Below, piece after piece: positions 17,226 through 26,882 of a stretch of 64,000 nucleotides of DNA. A program made the translations under genes and the position numbers. Each line of letters starts with the position of its first letter. Within the stretch, counting starts at the first letter, position 1. The DNA lies in contig CAVYRG010000001.1 in NCBI GenBank assembly GCA_963770915.1, forward strand, positions 2,604,001 to 2,668,000. The letters are read 5' to 3'. This DNA is from PALSA-270 sp963770915 (lineage in GTDB: Bacteria > Acidobacteriota > Terriglobia > Terriglobales > Acidobacteriaceae). The notes under the pieces are model-generated. The model was not told the DNA's origin. It ran no database searches and was given only the letters and a program-made list of their open reading frames with translations.

Positions 17226-19049
17226 CTAAGGCAACCTAGGCGGCGCCAGCAGAGGAATCTTCACGGGCGCGGCCACGCCTAGGTATTCGACGACCGTGTC
17301 GTTCGCAAAGCTCGAAACCCAGAGATTGCCGCTGCCATCCACGGCCAAAGCGAACGGCAAACTCAATCCTGCCGCCAGTCCGTATCCTGTGACTGGCGAA
17401 AGTGCGGAACCGGGGGCGCGGCCGTCTGCCGCTTCCAGTTCTGTAATTGAATTCCCATGGTAGTTTGCCACCCATACATTCCCCCTGCCATCGATGGCGA
17501 TGCCTTGCGGGCGGAGCAGGCCGCCACCCGTGAAGGCGGCGGAAAGCAGTGTTCCAGCCGGGGAGAGCTCACTTACGCTATCCCCCAAAAAGTTTGTCAC
17601 CCAGATATTGCCCTGTTGATCAACCGCCAACCCCGAAGGAGCGTCACAACACGAAAATGAGGTGGCCTGGGTGCCGTCGGAACTGATCGTGGTCACGGTG
17701 GTCGAACTCTGATTCGCCAGCCATGCATTCCCGCTGCCGTCCACCGCAACGGCAACCGGAAAGTTAAGATCGCCGATTCCGTAGCCGCCGGAGCCGGAAA
17801 TCGCCGCCCCCGAGCTGGAGAGCAAACTGGCGGTGGAAGCGCCGTAGTTGGAAGTCCAGATTCTTCCTGCGGAATCGGACGCCGCGGCCACCGGGAAATC
17901 AAGCCCGCCACCCGTGAAGCCGCCGGCCCCGGAGAGAATTTGCCCGCTTGCACTCAACTCGGTGAGACTTCCTAAGCCTCCGTTGACCGATCCCGAGCTT
18001 TGCTCATTCGTTACCCAGACGTTGCCGCTGTTATCAATGGTCAAGCCATAGCACTCATTCAAGCCGCCGCCGGTGAAGCCCGCCGCAGGGGACAGAGCCG
18101 AGCCTTGCGGCGAGAGTTCGGTGACGGCCGCATAATAATCGGCGACCCACACGTTGCCGCTTTGGTCGATTGCCAACGCTGAGGGCCCGTGCAGTCCGCC
18201 GCCCGCATAAGTGATCGACAACATCCAGTCATTTGGAGCTTGCGTCAGCGCCGGCTGGAAAGGCGGATTTGCCGGGGTGAGAGCGTACAGCGTTGCTGGG
18301 TTCAGCGCCGGGTTCAAGGCAATCGCGAGCGCTGCGTCAATCGTATTCGTCGGGGCAGTTGAACCGCTTGCGGTAGCGGCTGAGAAAAGAGCTGCGCAAG
18401 AACTCGCCATACTGGCGCAACCGTTGAGAATGTTTGCCAGGGTGTTCAGGCTTGCGGCAGGGGCCGCGGCTCCAGCGGGCAAAGATGGTCCGGGCACGGC
18501 GGCATTGCCGACATTCACAAGATTGTTGATCGTGGCGAAAGCGTTGGCCAATCCCTGCAGGTTGGTGCCGCTCGTGCCCACGTTCGCTCCCGGGCTCATG
18601 AATTGGGCCAGGGCGAAAACCGAGGCGGCGGTGGTCACTTCATCGATGGAAACTCTCGCTGTGGAACCTAGACTGCCGCAGGAGCCGAGAGCCGTCATCA
18701 TGGCCAGCGCAACATTGTTCGTCCCGGCAGATAAACCGGGATTGCCTCCGGTGGCAACCAAGTAGACGAGAGCAGAAGAGGAAGGGCAGGTGTAGTTGAG
18801 CGTGAAATTGCCGCTGGCATCCGTCTTCACCGAGGAAGAGAGCAGCGGCGCGGCTTGCGAGCCGTAGCCGGCGCTGCCCGCGGCATACAGCTTAACGGAG
18901 GCTCCGGATACGGGAGTCGCGCCGGCGTGTACGGATCCGCTCAGCGACGGGCCGGAGGGCGGCTTTACGTTGCCCGAGCCACCACATCCAGCCAACGGCA
19001 GCACACTGGCCAGCAACCAGGCAGCCCAATTTAATCGGACTCTTGTCAT
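17226..19049 (-). CDS. NHL/Vgb-like beta-propeller lipoprotein, copy 3 of the tandem set
   Basis: The 607-aa protein starts at ATG 19049 (an upstream extension to 19145 lacks sense). A lipobox LAGC puts the lipid Cys at residue 22. Residues 35-100 form a carboxypeptidase-regulatory-like beta domain (SGSVHAGATPVSGASVKLYA...DASGNFTLNYTCPS). A helical, Ala/Asn-rich segment follows, and from about 310 there are six or seven propeller blades of the type GPSALAIDQSGNVWVADYY. The C-terminal GVAAPVKIPLLAPPRLP tail is shared with its neighbours. NHL propellers are recognition surfaces; here the protein would sit on the outer side of a membrane. It is the last gene of a minus-strand trio. Confidence 0.85.
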   Translation of the reverse strand: MTRVRLNWAAWLLASVLPLAGCGGSGNVKPPSGPSLSGSVHAGATPVSGASVKLYAAGSAGYGSQAAPLLSSSVKTDASGNFTLNYTCPSSSALVYLVATGGNPGLSAGTNNVALAMMTALGSCGSLGSTARVSIDEVTTAASVFALAQFMSPGANVGTSGTNLQGLANAFATINNLVNVGNAAVPGPSLPAGAAAPAASLNTLANILNGCASMASSCAALFSAATASGSTAPTNTIDAALAIALNPALNPATLYALTPANPPFQPALTQAPNDWMLSITYAGGGLHGPSALAIDQSGNVWVADYYAAVTELSPQGSALSPAAGFTGGGLNECYGLTIDNSGNVWVTNEQSSGSVNGGLGSLTELSASGQILSGAGGFTGGGLDFPVAAASDSAGRIWTSNYGASTASLLSSSGAAISGSGGYGIGDLNFPVAVAVDGSGNAWLANQSSTTVTTISSDGTQATSFSCCDAPSGLAVDQQGNIWVTNFLGDSVSELSPAGTLLSAAFTGGGLLRPQGIAIDGRGNVWVANYHGNSITELEAADGRAPGSALSPVTGYGLAAGLSLPFALAVDGSGNLWVSSFANDTVVEYLGVAAPVKIPLLAPPRLP

Positions 19050-19107
19050 TTCGACAATGTGACGAAATCTCGCTCGCGCAGATCCCGCGAATCGAGTCCT
19101 TCCGACT

Positions 19108-21030
19108 TCAAGGCCGTGTGCCCAGCACGCTATTTTTGACCGCAAGGGCGAGCGGGGTCACGACGGGCGCGGCCGCACCTACGATCTCAGTAATACTGTT
19201 GCTACCCGCAGTGTTGTTGGTGACCCAGACGTTGCCGGAACCGTCCACCGCCAGGTAATAGGAGCCACTCATCCCCCCTCCGGTAAACCCAGTAGTGGGG
19301 GAAAGCGCCACGCCGCTGTTATTCAGCTCGGTCACGCTGCTATTGCCGTTGTTCGCGGTCCAGACGTTGCCCAGCCCATCAACGGCAAGGCCTTGGGGAG
19401 TGTTCAAGCCGCCGCCAGTGTAGGTCGCGACGAGAGTGCCAGTGCTGTTCAGCTTGGTAATACTCTTGTTGCCGCTATTGGATATCCAGGCGTGTCCTGC
19501 GCTATCGATCGCGATGCCGAAAGAAGCGTTTTGTGGGCCTGCCGCGTAGTTTGCGATCACAGCGCCGGTGCTGGACCATTTCTCCACGTTGCCCGTCGCA
19601 AGATTGTTGGTTGTCCAGACATTGCCGGAAGCGTCAATTGCAATGACGTAGTAGTTCTGTGTTCCTCCGCCAGTTGGAGCGTAAGGAGAACCGGCTTGCG
19701 CCGTGCCGGTACTCAGAAACGCGCTTACAGTGCTTACGTTTGCTGCCCAGACGACGCCAGCGGCGTTGACCGCAACACCGAGAGGTTGGTTCAGCCCGCC
19801 CCCGGTATACCCCCCAGCGCCGGAAATCGCAGTGCCCGCGCTGGAAAACTTGCTTAAGGCGTTAGAAGTTACATCGGAAACCCAGACGTTCCCTAACAGA
19901 TCGAGCGTGATGAACCTCGGACCGCTGAGCCCGCCCCCGGTATACCCCCCAGCGCCGGAAATCGCGGCGCCCGTGCTGGAAAACTTGCTAATGCTGTTGG
20001 CGCCGGCGTTGGCCACCCAGATGTTTCCGGAGCCATCGACGGCTATACCTCTGGGAGCGTTCAGTCCGCCGCCAATATATTTGATGTCCACCGTCCAGTC
20101 GTTCGGCGCAGCAGCCAATGTCGGTTGGAATGGGGCAGTCCCGGTTACCAAGGAGAAGAGAGCACTCACGTTGGATGCCGGGTTCTGGGCGATATTGAGC
20201 ATGGCGTCAATCGTGTTTGCCGGCCTGCTTCCGCCCCCGGGCGTCGTGTCCGTGAACAAAGTGTTGCATTCCCCGGTGAGGCCGTTGGAGTTCACACAGG
20301 GAGCCAAAATATCAGCCAGCGCGTTCAGTTCCGTGGTCGGCGCGGTGGCGCCGGTAGGCAGACTTAATCCCGGGGCCGTTCCGTTCGCGGTATTCACCAG
20401 GTTGTTGACCGTGGCAAAGGCATTGGCCAGGCCTTGCGCATTCGTGGCGCTTGCACCCAGCTTGGTGCCCCCCCCGGCGCTCATGAATGGCGCAAGCGCA
20501 TAGACAGAGGCCACAGTCGTCACCTCGTCGATGAAGATGAAGGTGGAAGAGGTCAGGTTGCCGCATGGACCCAACCCCGCCATCATGGCGAGAGAGGCAT
20601 TGTTATTCCCCGGAGGCAGACCAGGGTTGCCTCCGGTTGCCACGATATACACCTGCGTGGATGAGCTCGGGCAGGTGTAGTCGCCAGTGATCGTGAAACT
20701 GCCGGCCGCGTTGGTGGTTACGGTGGTGGTCAGCATGGCGGTGGCCGACGAACCATAACCAGTCGTGCCTACGGAATAGAGCTGAATCGTTGCGCCGGCG
20801 ACTCCATGTTGTCCACCATGCACCGTGCCCGACAGGGTGGTAAAGGAGGGAAACAACGGTTTGTCAATCCCGCCACCGCAGCCAAGATGCAAGAGGGAAA
20901 GAATGATGACGATCAGAACCCACAAGCTGCGGGAAACACATGCTCGAAGCGGGGAATAGGAAGCCGCGTCCCATACGGGGCATCTGCAATTTTTCCCGAG
21001 AGTAGGTTCGATGATGGGCTTTGCCTGCAA
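19108..21030 (-). CDS. NHL/Vgb-like beta-propeller lipoprotein, copy 2 of the tandem set
   Basis: A 640-aa paralogue of the downstream gene, 58 bp away. No ATG is available near the signal; TTG 21030 gives a long N-terminus with the lipobox LHLGC at residue 51, so the true start may be a later alternative codon. The order is the same: a beta domain (SGTVHGGQHGVAGATIQLYS...), a helical middle part with an AFATVNNLVNTANGTAPG segment, and seven or more blades such as APRGIAVDGSGNIWVANAG. It ends in EIVGAAAPVVTPLALAVKNS...LGTRP. The lipoprotein nature and propeller fold are clear; the ligand is unknown. Confidence 0.85.
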   Translation of the reverse strand: MQAKPIIEPTLGKNCRCPVWDAASYSPLRACVSRSLWVLIVIILSLLHLGCGGGIDKPLFPSFTTLSGTVHGGQHGVAGATIQLYSVGTTGYGSSATAMLTTTVTTNAAGSFTITGDYTCPSSSTQVYIVATGGNPGLPPGNNNASLAMMAGLGPCGNLTSSTFIFIDEVTTVASVYALAPFMSAGGGTKLGASATNAQGLANAFATVNNLVNTANGTAPGLSLPTGATAPTTELNALADILAPCVNSNGLTGECNTLFTDTTPGGGSRPANTIDAMLNIAQNPASNVSALFSLVTGTAPFQPTLAAAPNDWTVDIKYIGGGLNAPRGIAVDGSGNIWVANAGANSISKFSSTGAAISGAGGYTGGGLSGPRFITLDLLGNVWVSDVTSNALSKFSSAGTAISGAGGYTGGGLNQPLGVAVNAAGVVWAANVSTVSAFLSTGTAQAGSPYAPTGGGTQNYYVIAIDASGNVWTTNNLATGNVEKWSSTGAVIANYAAGPQNASFGIAIDSAGHAWISNSGNKSITKLNSTGTLVATYTGGGLNTPQGLAVDGLGNVWTANNGNSSVTELNNSGVALSPTTGFTGGGMSGSYYLAVDGSGNVWVTNNTAGSNSITEIVGAAAPVVTPLALAVKNSVLGTRP

Positions 21031-21246
21031 ACGGCCGCTGTCCTCGCTTCGAATCTATGATTGTTACGAAATCAGAACAGAGCCAGAATAGCCCACATTG
21101 CCGGGTTTAGCTAAGGTGTCGGAGTCGAAATAGTTAACAGAAAAACTTTTGCACATGCGTGTGTCCTCCGGGGTTTACGGACGATCTGCCCTTGCGCGGG
21201 CCATTTGTTCTTCTTGGGAGGACTCCGGGTCCTTGAAATCGACGAT

Positions 21247-22351
21247 CTAGGGCCGCTGGCCGAGCTTGTTGTTCTTGACGCCTGCGGCCAGAGGAGTAAC
21301 AACGGGCGCAGCGGCGCCGACGATTTCGGTCAACGAGGAATTGCTCTCGTTTGCCACCCAGATGTTGCCGGAACCGTCCACGGCGATTCCAGCCGCGTTG
21401 CTGAGCCTGTCTTTCCCGTAGCCTCCCGAAGGGGATATTGGCGCACCGCTTTTCAGAAACTTGCTGAGGCTGGCGTTGCTAACGCCGGTATTGGAGTTGA
21501 CAACCCAAATGTTTCCGGCGCCATCAACTGCAAGAAATCCATCGCCAAGCAGGCCGCCGTTCGTGTAGCCCGCGGAAGGTGAAAGCGGCAGACCGCTGTT
21601 TGAGAACTCGCAAAGCACGTCAGGAAACGAGTTGGCGACCCACACATTGCCGGAGGCATCTACCGCTAAATTGAATGGTTCCGTGAGACCGCCACCTGTG
21701 TATCCGGTGGAGGGGGAAAGCGGAACGCCGGTGTTGGAGAACTTGCAGGCTGGGTCCGGGCGCGGTCCCGCTCTTGACGCTCACCAGATTGTTGACGGTG
21801 GCAAAAGCATTCGCCAGCCCTTGGGCGTTGGTACTGCTGGCGCCGAGATTGGCGCCTCCGCCGGACGACATGAATTGCGCCAGTGCGTAAACCGAGGCCA
21901 CAGTCGTCATTTCGTCGATATTTACAAAAGTGGAAGTATTCAGGTTGCCGCATGATCCCAGCGCCGCCATCATGGCTAGAGCGCTATTGTTCGTTCCGGG
22001 AGTAAGTCCGGGATTCCCTCCGCTTGCGACGAGATACACCTGCGTACTGGCAGAGGGACAAGTGTAGAGACCCGTGATGGTGAAATTGCCGCTCGCGTCA
22101 CTAGCCACGGCCGAAGTCAGCAAAGTCGCAGCTGCTGATCCGTAGCCGGTTGCGCCGGCGGCGTAGAGCTGAATCGATGCTCCCGAAACCGGCTGCTGGC
22201 CGCCATGCACCGCGCCCCGCAAAGAAGTGGAAGCAACATCACGCCTCGCAGATCCTGCTCCGCAACTGAAAAGAATAGCCACCGCGCCCAACCCAGCCAG
22301 AGTGGCCAGTGCTCTAGCAAAGGGAGAGAACTTATACTCCGCGCGTGCCAT
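21247..22351 (-). pseudogene. NHL/Vgb-like lipoprotein gene broken by internal deletion and frameshift (copy 1)
   Basis: The 5' part (22351 to about 21750) encodes lipoprotein signal (lipobox LFSC), beta domain and helical part as in the two neighbours, up to SGTAPGPSL. There the frame jumps directly into blade sequence read one base out of register: in the other frame CKFSNTGVPLSP follows, running through intact blades to EIVGAAAPVVTPLAAGVKNN and the stop at 21247. Against the paralogues some 180-200 codons are missing at this junction (the rest of the helical part and the first blades). Two partial ORFs remain (22351-21620 and 21645-21247). Loss of function is likely unless the two halves are rescued by recoding. 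Confidence 0.8.
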
Positions 22352-22684
22352 TTTGTTCTCACAATAAACTGCGGGGGAATGCAGCGGGAATAACCAACTG
22401 AAGTCGCCTTTACGGCACCGGAAGGCCCAAACTCAACTTGAGAAAGTTCTCCCCTTCCGCGCCACCAACAGAGACCAAATCGCAAGTAATTGCAAGAAAC
22501 AGACACCCCGGGGTGAACGTAAGCTCCGATTACGCTACTCGAGTGCACAGCTCCGACACAAATCTGCCCCATGGTGTACTAAATTGGAACACTCAAGCCT
22601 GTTTGTTACGTTGACGCTTCCAAAGGGTTGTATATTCGTCCCATTATTTTTATTTGATTCCGTACACGCGTAAGGTGGTGCACC
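22352..22684. other. Divergent intergenic region between NHL genes and exosortase operon
   Basis: 333 bp without a gene. It must hold the divergent promoters. A TTGACG (about 22609) and a TATATT (about 22629) are present but only 14 bp apart, so I do not call a promoter. A GGTGGTG ribosome binding site precedes the TTG at 22685. Confidence 0.4.
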
Positions 22685-22882
22685 TTGACTAAGCGATGGC
22701 TATTTCACTTCTATCTTGGACTTTTTTTGCTTGCCGCACTGCCCCTACATGCCCAGAGCGGGTGTGTTGATTCTCCAGAAAATCCTACAGCCGTTCTTGG
22801 CCTGATTGGTATCGCCGGTGCGCTTGCCGGTCCGGTCAAGAAAAGTCTTGTATCGTCCTGGCGCACTTGGCGCGATGGCTAG
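22685..22882 (+). CDS. 65-aa secreted peptide with PExPT-type (PEP-CTERM-like) sorting signal
   Basis: TTG start behind AAGGTGGTG. Residues 1-24 are a Sec signal peptide (MTKRWLFHFYLGLFLLAALP, then LHAQ). After only about six residues comes PENPT followed by a hydrophobic stretch (AVLGLIGIAGALAG) and a basic tail (KKSLVSSWRTWRDG). This is the tripartite layout of exosortase substrates: a P-E-x-P motif, a transmembrane helix and basic residues. The mature peptide before the sorting motif is almost nothing, so this is a minimal substrate. The stop overlaps the start of the exosortase gene by 8 bp (ATGGCTAG), implying translational coupling. Acidobacteria are known to have exosortase variants with PExPT-CTERM partners; the pairing here is direct. 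Confidence 0.75.
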   Translation: MTKRWLFHFYLGLFLLAALPLHAQSGCVDSPENPTAVLGLIGIAGALAGPVKKSLVSSWRTWRDG

Positions 22883-24566
22883 GCGCCGGTTCACGAAAAT
22901 GGAAGCGCTTGCTCAGCGTGCCGAAGAGGCTCGGCCTCTTGGCGATCGTGCTCTTTCGCGACCGGGCGGGTTGCCGGCGTTGCTTCCGTGGCTGATCGTA
23001 GGTTTCGCGGGACTAATGCTCACCGCAGCTTCCCTCCTTTGGCCAATCTGGACCGGCGACGCGCTTCGTTCCATCGGCATATATTTTCCGGTCGTAAGCG
23101 TGGCGCTCATCCTCCGTGCCTGGCGCAGGCTCGACTGGGAGGCCTCTGGCACTTGGTGGGGACTATTGCCACTCTACTACGCCGTCGTGATGACGCGAGA
23201 AGGTGGCAGTGCGCTTCAGGTTGTTGCCTTCGGCCAACGGATAGGATTTTCGCTGTTACCTCTTGGGTTGACGGTATTCGCTTTTGGCAGCGGAATTGTT
23301 CTGCTGCTGGGGGGCACGCGAGTGTGGCGTGCCGCGCTTTTCCCGCTTGTACTGTTGCTGTTTGTTAATCCCGTTCCCAAAGCATTTCAGTTGGTCGACC
23401 TGCCCTTGCAATTTTTCTGCGCGCGCCTGGCGCACTCTTTCGCATTAGCGATTGGCGTCCATCCTGATGTGAATGAACTCCGCCTCATGTTTGCTCCGAG
23501 TTTCGGCATGTTCATCGCTCCCGGCTGCGATGGGATTCGAGGCGCGGTCACCATGGGTTATTTGGCTCTGATCCTCGGATATCTCTATCGCTTCTCAGGC
23601 GTGGCGCGCATTTTTTCTGTCGCGGGCGCAGTGGCGCTCGGTTATGTATTCAATTTGATTCGGCTGTGTGCTTTGGTTCTTTTCTATCGCGTGGCGCTGA
23701 GCTTTTCCTGGTTGCAGCCACATGGAACAGGAGCAGACTACTTAATTGGGGGTGTGTTGTTCCTACTCGCTGCCGCTTTGTTCGCGGGTGTTGTGCGCAG
23801 GAAGCGGCGGCAAAGCCCACCCACTGCCCCCAGTCCGGCGCAGAATCATGGCCGTGCTCTTGAAAACCGCCTGAAAAACAGCGCCATTTACTGGAAGGGC
23901 GCTGTTGTCGCGCTGCTTGTCATGGTTTCGTCGCTCTCCAGCGTACGGGAGCTAACCGCAATGGCTCAGCCCAAATCGCCGGGCGACGGAATGGATTTGG
24001 TAGCTCTAAGCGTCTTCCCGCCGCAGATGGGAAAGTTCCGCATCCAGCGAACATGGTCGGAGCCGGATTGGTTGGGCCATCTGGCTTATCGATGGGCCGC
24101 ATACCTGGACGAGAGTTCAGGTAAAGAAGTAGACATCGGGCTGTGGCTGGGTGCAGGAGTGCATTATCCGATTGCTTGCCACGTTTCCAATGGGCAGCGC
24201 CCGGCTTGGCAACAGGTAAGCACGCTGCCCACCGCCCGCGGCGCATTGGCCACCTTCTCCCTGTACTTCTATGACGAGTCTGAGGGGCAGACTCTGGAAG
24301 CCACCACGGTATGCGATGCCGGCGGATGTAACGAACGAATGTTGCTCCCGTCGCGTTTGGGACTTGCCTTCGCTAGCATGGGAGCAAAGAGCTTTCTCTT
24401 CCATCCATCTTCAAGGCCGCTGCCTATCATTATCCGCACACAATCCTCGGACTTCTCCGTCGCCGCCAAAGATTCGCGAAATCTAATGTTGGGCGACATC
24501 CAGGATTTCGTCTCGGAGTTGAATACCCACGCCTTGGTCAGTTTCGCCGAATCCAGGCATCATTAG
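22875..24566 (+). CDS. Exosortase (XrtJ-like) fused to EpsI-type C-terminal domain
   Basis: The ATG at 22875 (563 aa) overlaps the upstream peptide gene. About eight transmembrane helices span residues 35-325, with the exosortase catalytic triad placed as expected: Cys218 in APGCDGIRG, Arg263 in NLIRLC and His283 in QPHGTGADYL. After a further helix near 345, the soluble residues 370-560 form an EpsI-like domain (DLVALSVFPPQMGKFRIQRTW...). Exosortases are membrane transpeptidases that cut proteins at C-terminal PEP-type signals and usually pass them to surface polysaccharide or the outside. The family subtype J is an inference from the PExPT partner and the acidobacterial setting. An exopolysaccharide operon, the usual companion, is found at 48.6-58.8 kb. 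Confidence 0.88.
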   Translation: MARRRFTKMEALAQRAEEARPLGDRALSRPGGLPALLPWLIVGFAGLMLTAASLLWPIWTGDALRSIGIYFPVVSVALILRAWRRLDWEASGTWWGLLPLYYAVVMTREGGSALQVVAFGQRIGFSLLPLGLTVFAFGSGIVLLLGGTRVWRAALFPLVLLLFVNPVPKAFQLVDLPLQFFCARLAHSFALAIGVHPDVNELRLMFAPSFGMFIAPGCDGIRGAVTMGYLALILGYLYRFSGVARIFSVAGAVALGYVFNLIRLCALVLFYRVALSFSWLQPHGTGADYLIGGVLFLLAAALFAGVVRRKRRQSPPTAPSPAQNHGRALENRLKNSAIYWKGAVVALLVMVSSLSSVRELTAMAQPKSPGDGMDLVALSVFPPQMGKFRIQRTWSEPDWLGHLAYRWAAYLDESSGKEVDIGLWLGAGVHYPIACHVSNGQRPAWQQVSTLPTARGALATFSLYFYDESEGQTLEATTVCDAGGCNERMLLPSRLGLAFASMGAKSFLFHPSSRPLPIIIRTQSSDFSVAAKDSRNLMLGDIQDFVSELNTHALVSFAESRHH

Positions 24567-24612
24567 CGGCATTGATCGATCTTCTGCGGAGCCTTCTGCA
24601 GCGGCAAATAAC

Positions 24613-24662
24613 CCCCGGGAAGCGCGATATAACCCTGCCAGCAGCAAGCAATCTTCCCGGGG
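24613..24662. terminator. Hairpin with perfect 10-bp stem after the exosortase gene
   Basis: CCCCGGGAAG (24613-24622) pairs with CTTCCCGGGG (24653-24662) over a 30-nt loop, 47 bp after the exosortase stop. There is no T-run. It is likely an operon-end structure, or a mobile-repeat palindrome. Confidence 0.4.
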
Positions 24663-24833
24663 AGTGTGCTCCCTCATTCGAGCTGTTGACGGCGATCGAA
24701 TAGCGCAACGGTGCTATTTCCGGATTCGGCATCGATGCTCGACGATCTCGCCAGTTTGGCGGTGAATGCGAGGCGGCATCCTGCGCGGCGCGCTAATATA
24801 GCGGTACCGCGAAAGCTGCAAGAGTCCTTTGGC

Positions 24834-26798
24834 ATGACCCTGAGCACCTCACGCGTCCTCCGCCTGCCCACGCAACGGGAGGCTCCGCCTCGCAGCCCGC
24901 TTGGCCGCTTATTGCTGAGCGGCCAACGAATGGATGAACCGGAGACCAGCGAGCGCGGCCACCCGTGGTATTTGGTGCTGTGGCTGACGGGTGTCGATTA
25001 TTTCTCAACTTTAGGTTACCAGCCAGGCATTGCCCTGCTGGCGGCGGGTGCGCTTTCGGTATCCGCGACCGCAGCACTTGTGCTGGTGACCCTATTCGGG
25101 GCGGTCCCGATTTATGCGGAGGTGGCCCGCCGGTCCTATGCCGGACAGGGCTCGATCGCGCTTCTAGGAGACATCTTTCTCGGATGGAAGAGCAAGTTCT
25201 TTGTGCTGATCCTTCTGGGCTTCGCCGCGACCGATTTTGTGATCACGATGACGCTGTCGGCGGCCGATGCCGCACGCCACGCCATTGCCAATCCCTTCCT
25301 GCATCCATATGTAGGCAATGCCCAGGTCGGGCTCACTCTTGGTCTGCTGATCCTTTTGGCGGCAGTGTTTTTCGCGGGATTCCGCGAGGCGATCAATTTG
25401 GCGACGCTGGTCGCCGTTCCCTATCTGCTGCTGAATATTGCCGTGCTGGCACGCGGCATGTGGCTGATCGGGCGGGAACCGGAACTGATTACAGGCTGGC
25501 ACTTGAGCCTGGCAGCCCACGGCGACTGGACCATGATCTCTATTGCCTCAGGATTGGTCTTCCCCAAGCTCGCTTTGGGGCTAAGCGGATTCGAAACGGG
25601 AGTATCTGTAATGCCCCTGGTGGCGGGCGACACCAGCGACGACGCTGGCGGACCACCGGCTGGCAGGATTCACGCCACGCGCAAGCTCCTGCTGGCCGCT
25701 GCGGCAATCATGAGCGTGATGCTGCTGGCATCGAGCTTCGTGGCGGTACTGCTGATTCCGGAGTCCGCTTATCGGCTGGGCGGTCCCGCAGCGGGCCGGG
25801 CAATTGCGTATCTCGCCCATCAGCTCTTGGGGAACGGTTTCGGTACGGTCTATGACTTGTCCACCATACTGATCCTTTGGTTTGCCGGAGCCTCGGCCAT
25901 GACCGGCCTGTTGAACCTGATACCTCGCTATCTGCCGCGCTTCGGAATGGCCCCGCGCTGGGTCTCGTACCGGCGGCCGCTGGTTTTGGTGTTGCTGCTG
26001 GTGGATGTTGCCTTGACCCTGATCTTCCGCGCCAGCGTCGAAGCACAAGGGGGCGCGTACGCTACCGGAGTTCTGGTATTGATGTTCTCAGCCGCGGTGG
26101 CTGTGGCTCTTGCGTTTTGGCGGGAGTGCAGCATTCGAACACCCCTCACCCTCCTGCGGGCAGCCTATTTCATCCTGGTCACGTTGATCTTTGCCTATAC
26201 GCTGGTGGCCAACGTGATTGAGCGCCCTGACGGCATCATCATCGCCAGCGTATTTATTGTGCTGCTGCTCTCGTTCAGCGGCCTCAGCCGCTATCACCGG
26301 TCGACCGAAATGCGGGTTTCAGAAGTTACGTTTGTAAACGAAGAGTCGAGCGAGCTCTGGTCGTCTATTGCCGGGAGAAAAGTCAATCTGGTTCCGCATA
26401 GTACGTCCAGCGAGGAATACCGAACGGCACTGGCGAAGAAAATTCGCCGACATTTCAAGATCGAAGGTCCGTTGGCTTTCTTGCACGTAAATCTCCTGGA
26501 CAATCGCAGCGAGTTTCTCTCTCCGCTGCGCTTGCGGATATTTCAGGAGGGTGAGAGCTTCGTGATCGAAGCGTGGGGAGCCGTCGCCATTGCCAATTCG
26601 ATTGCTTATCTCGCGGAACTTTTGAACCCTATCAGTATGGCACTCGGCCTTACCCGCCGTAACTTGATGAAGCAGTCGCTGGACTATCTGTTCTGGGGCG
26701 AGGGCGAAACGGGGCTGATGGTCTATTCCATCCTGGTCCGATATTGGGAGTGGACCCATCGCACGGATCCTCCCCGTATCTTCCTGATGAGCGGATAG
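24834..26798 (+). CDS. APC-superfamily amino acid permease-like transporter with soluble C-terminal domain
   Basis: ATG 24834 gives 654 aa; an upstream TTG frame to 24711 and a later ATG (MDEPETSERGHPW) are alternatives. After a cytoplasmic N-terminus come about twelve transmembrane helices, beginning with YLVLWLTGVDYFSTLGYQPG, an APC-type TM1 with an unwound G-rich segment. Helices end near residue 490, and a C-terminal soluble region of about 160 aa follows (VTFVNEESSELWSSIAGRKV...). The fold points to a proton- or sodium-coupled permease for amino acids or related solutes; the substrate cannot be fixed. The gene is 84 bp upstream of the MscS-type channel. Confidence 0.8.
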   Translation: MTLSTSRVLRLPTQREAPPRSPLGRLLLSGQRMDEPETSERGHPWYLVLWLTGVDYFSTLGYQPGIALLAAGALSVSATAALVLVTLFGAVPIYAEVARRSYAGQGSIALLGDIFLGWKSKFFVLILLGFAATDFVITMTLSAADAARHAIANPFLHPYVGNAQVGLTLGLLILLAAVFFAGFREAINLATLVAVPYLLLNIAVLARGMWLIGREPELITGWHLSLAAHGDWTMISIASGLVFPKLALGLSGFETGVSVMPLVAGDTSDDAGGPPAGRIHATRKLLLAAAAIMSVMLLASSFVAVLLIPESAYRLGGPAAGRAIAYLAHQLLGNGFGTVYDLSTILILWFAGASAMTGLLNLIPRYLPRFGMAPRWVSYRRPLVLVLLLVDVALTLIFRASVEAQGGAYATGVLVLMFSAAVAVALAFWRECSIRTPLTLLRAAYFILVTLIFAYTLVANVIERPDGIIIASVFIVLLLSFSGLSRYHRSTEMRVSEVTFVNEESSELWSSIAGRKVNLVPHSTSSEEYRTALAKKIRRHFKIEGPLAFLHVNLLDNRSEFLSPLRLRIFQEGESFVIEAWGAVAIANSIAYLAELLNPISMALGLTRRNLMKQSLDYLFWGEGETGLMVYSILVRYWEWTHRTDPPRIFLMSG

Positions 26799-26882
26799 GC
26801 CTTCAGCAAGCCGTTGTAAGCGACCGAACGCACCTTGTACGCTAATCCGTATTTGAGCGAACCGAACTCTGGAGAGGGGTCC

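Noticed and set aside
22609..22634. Sigma70 promoter for the exosortase operon
   Set aside because: TTGACG and TATATT are only 14 bp apart, too close for a normal promoter.
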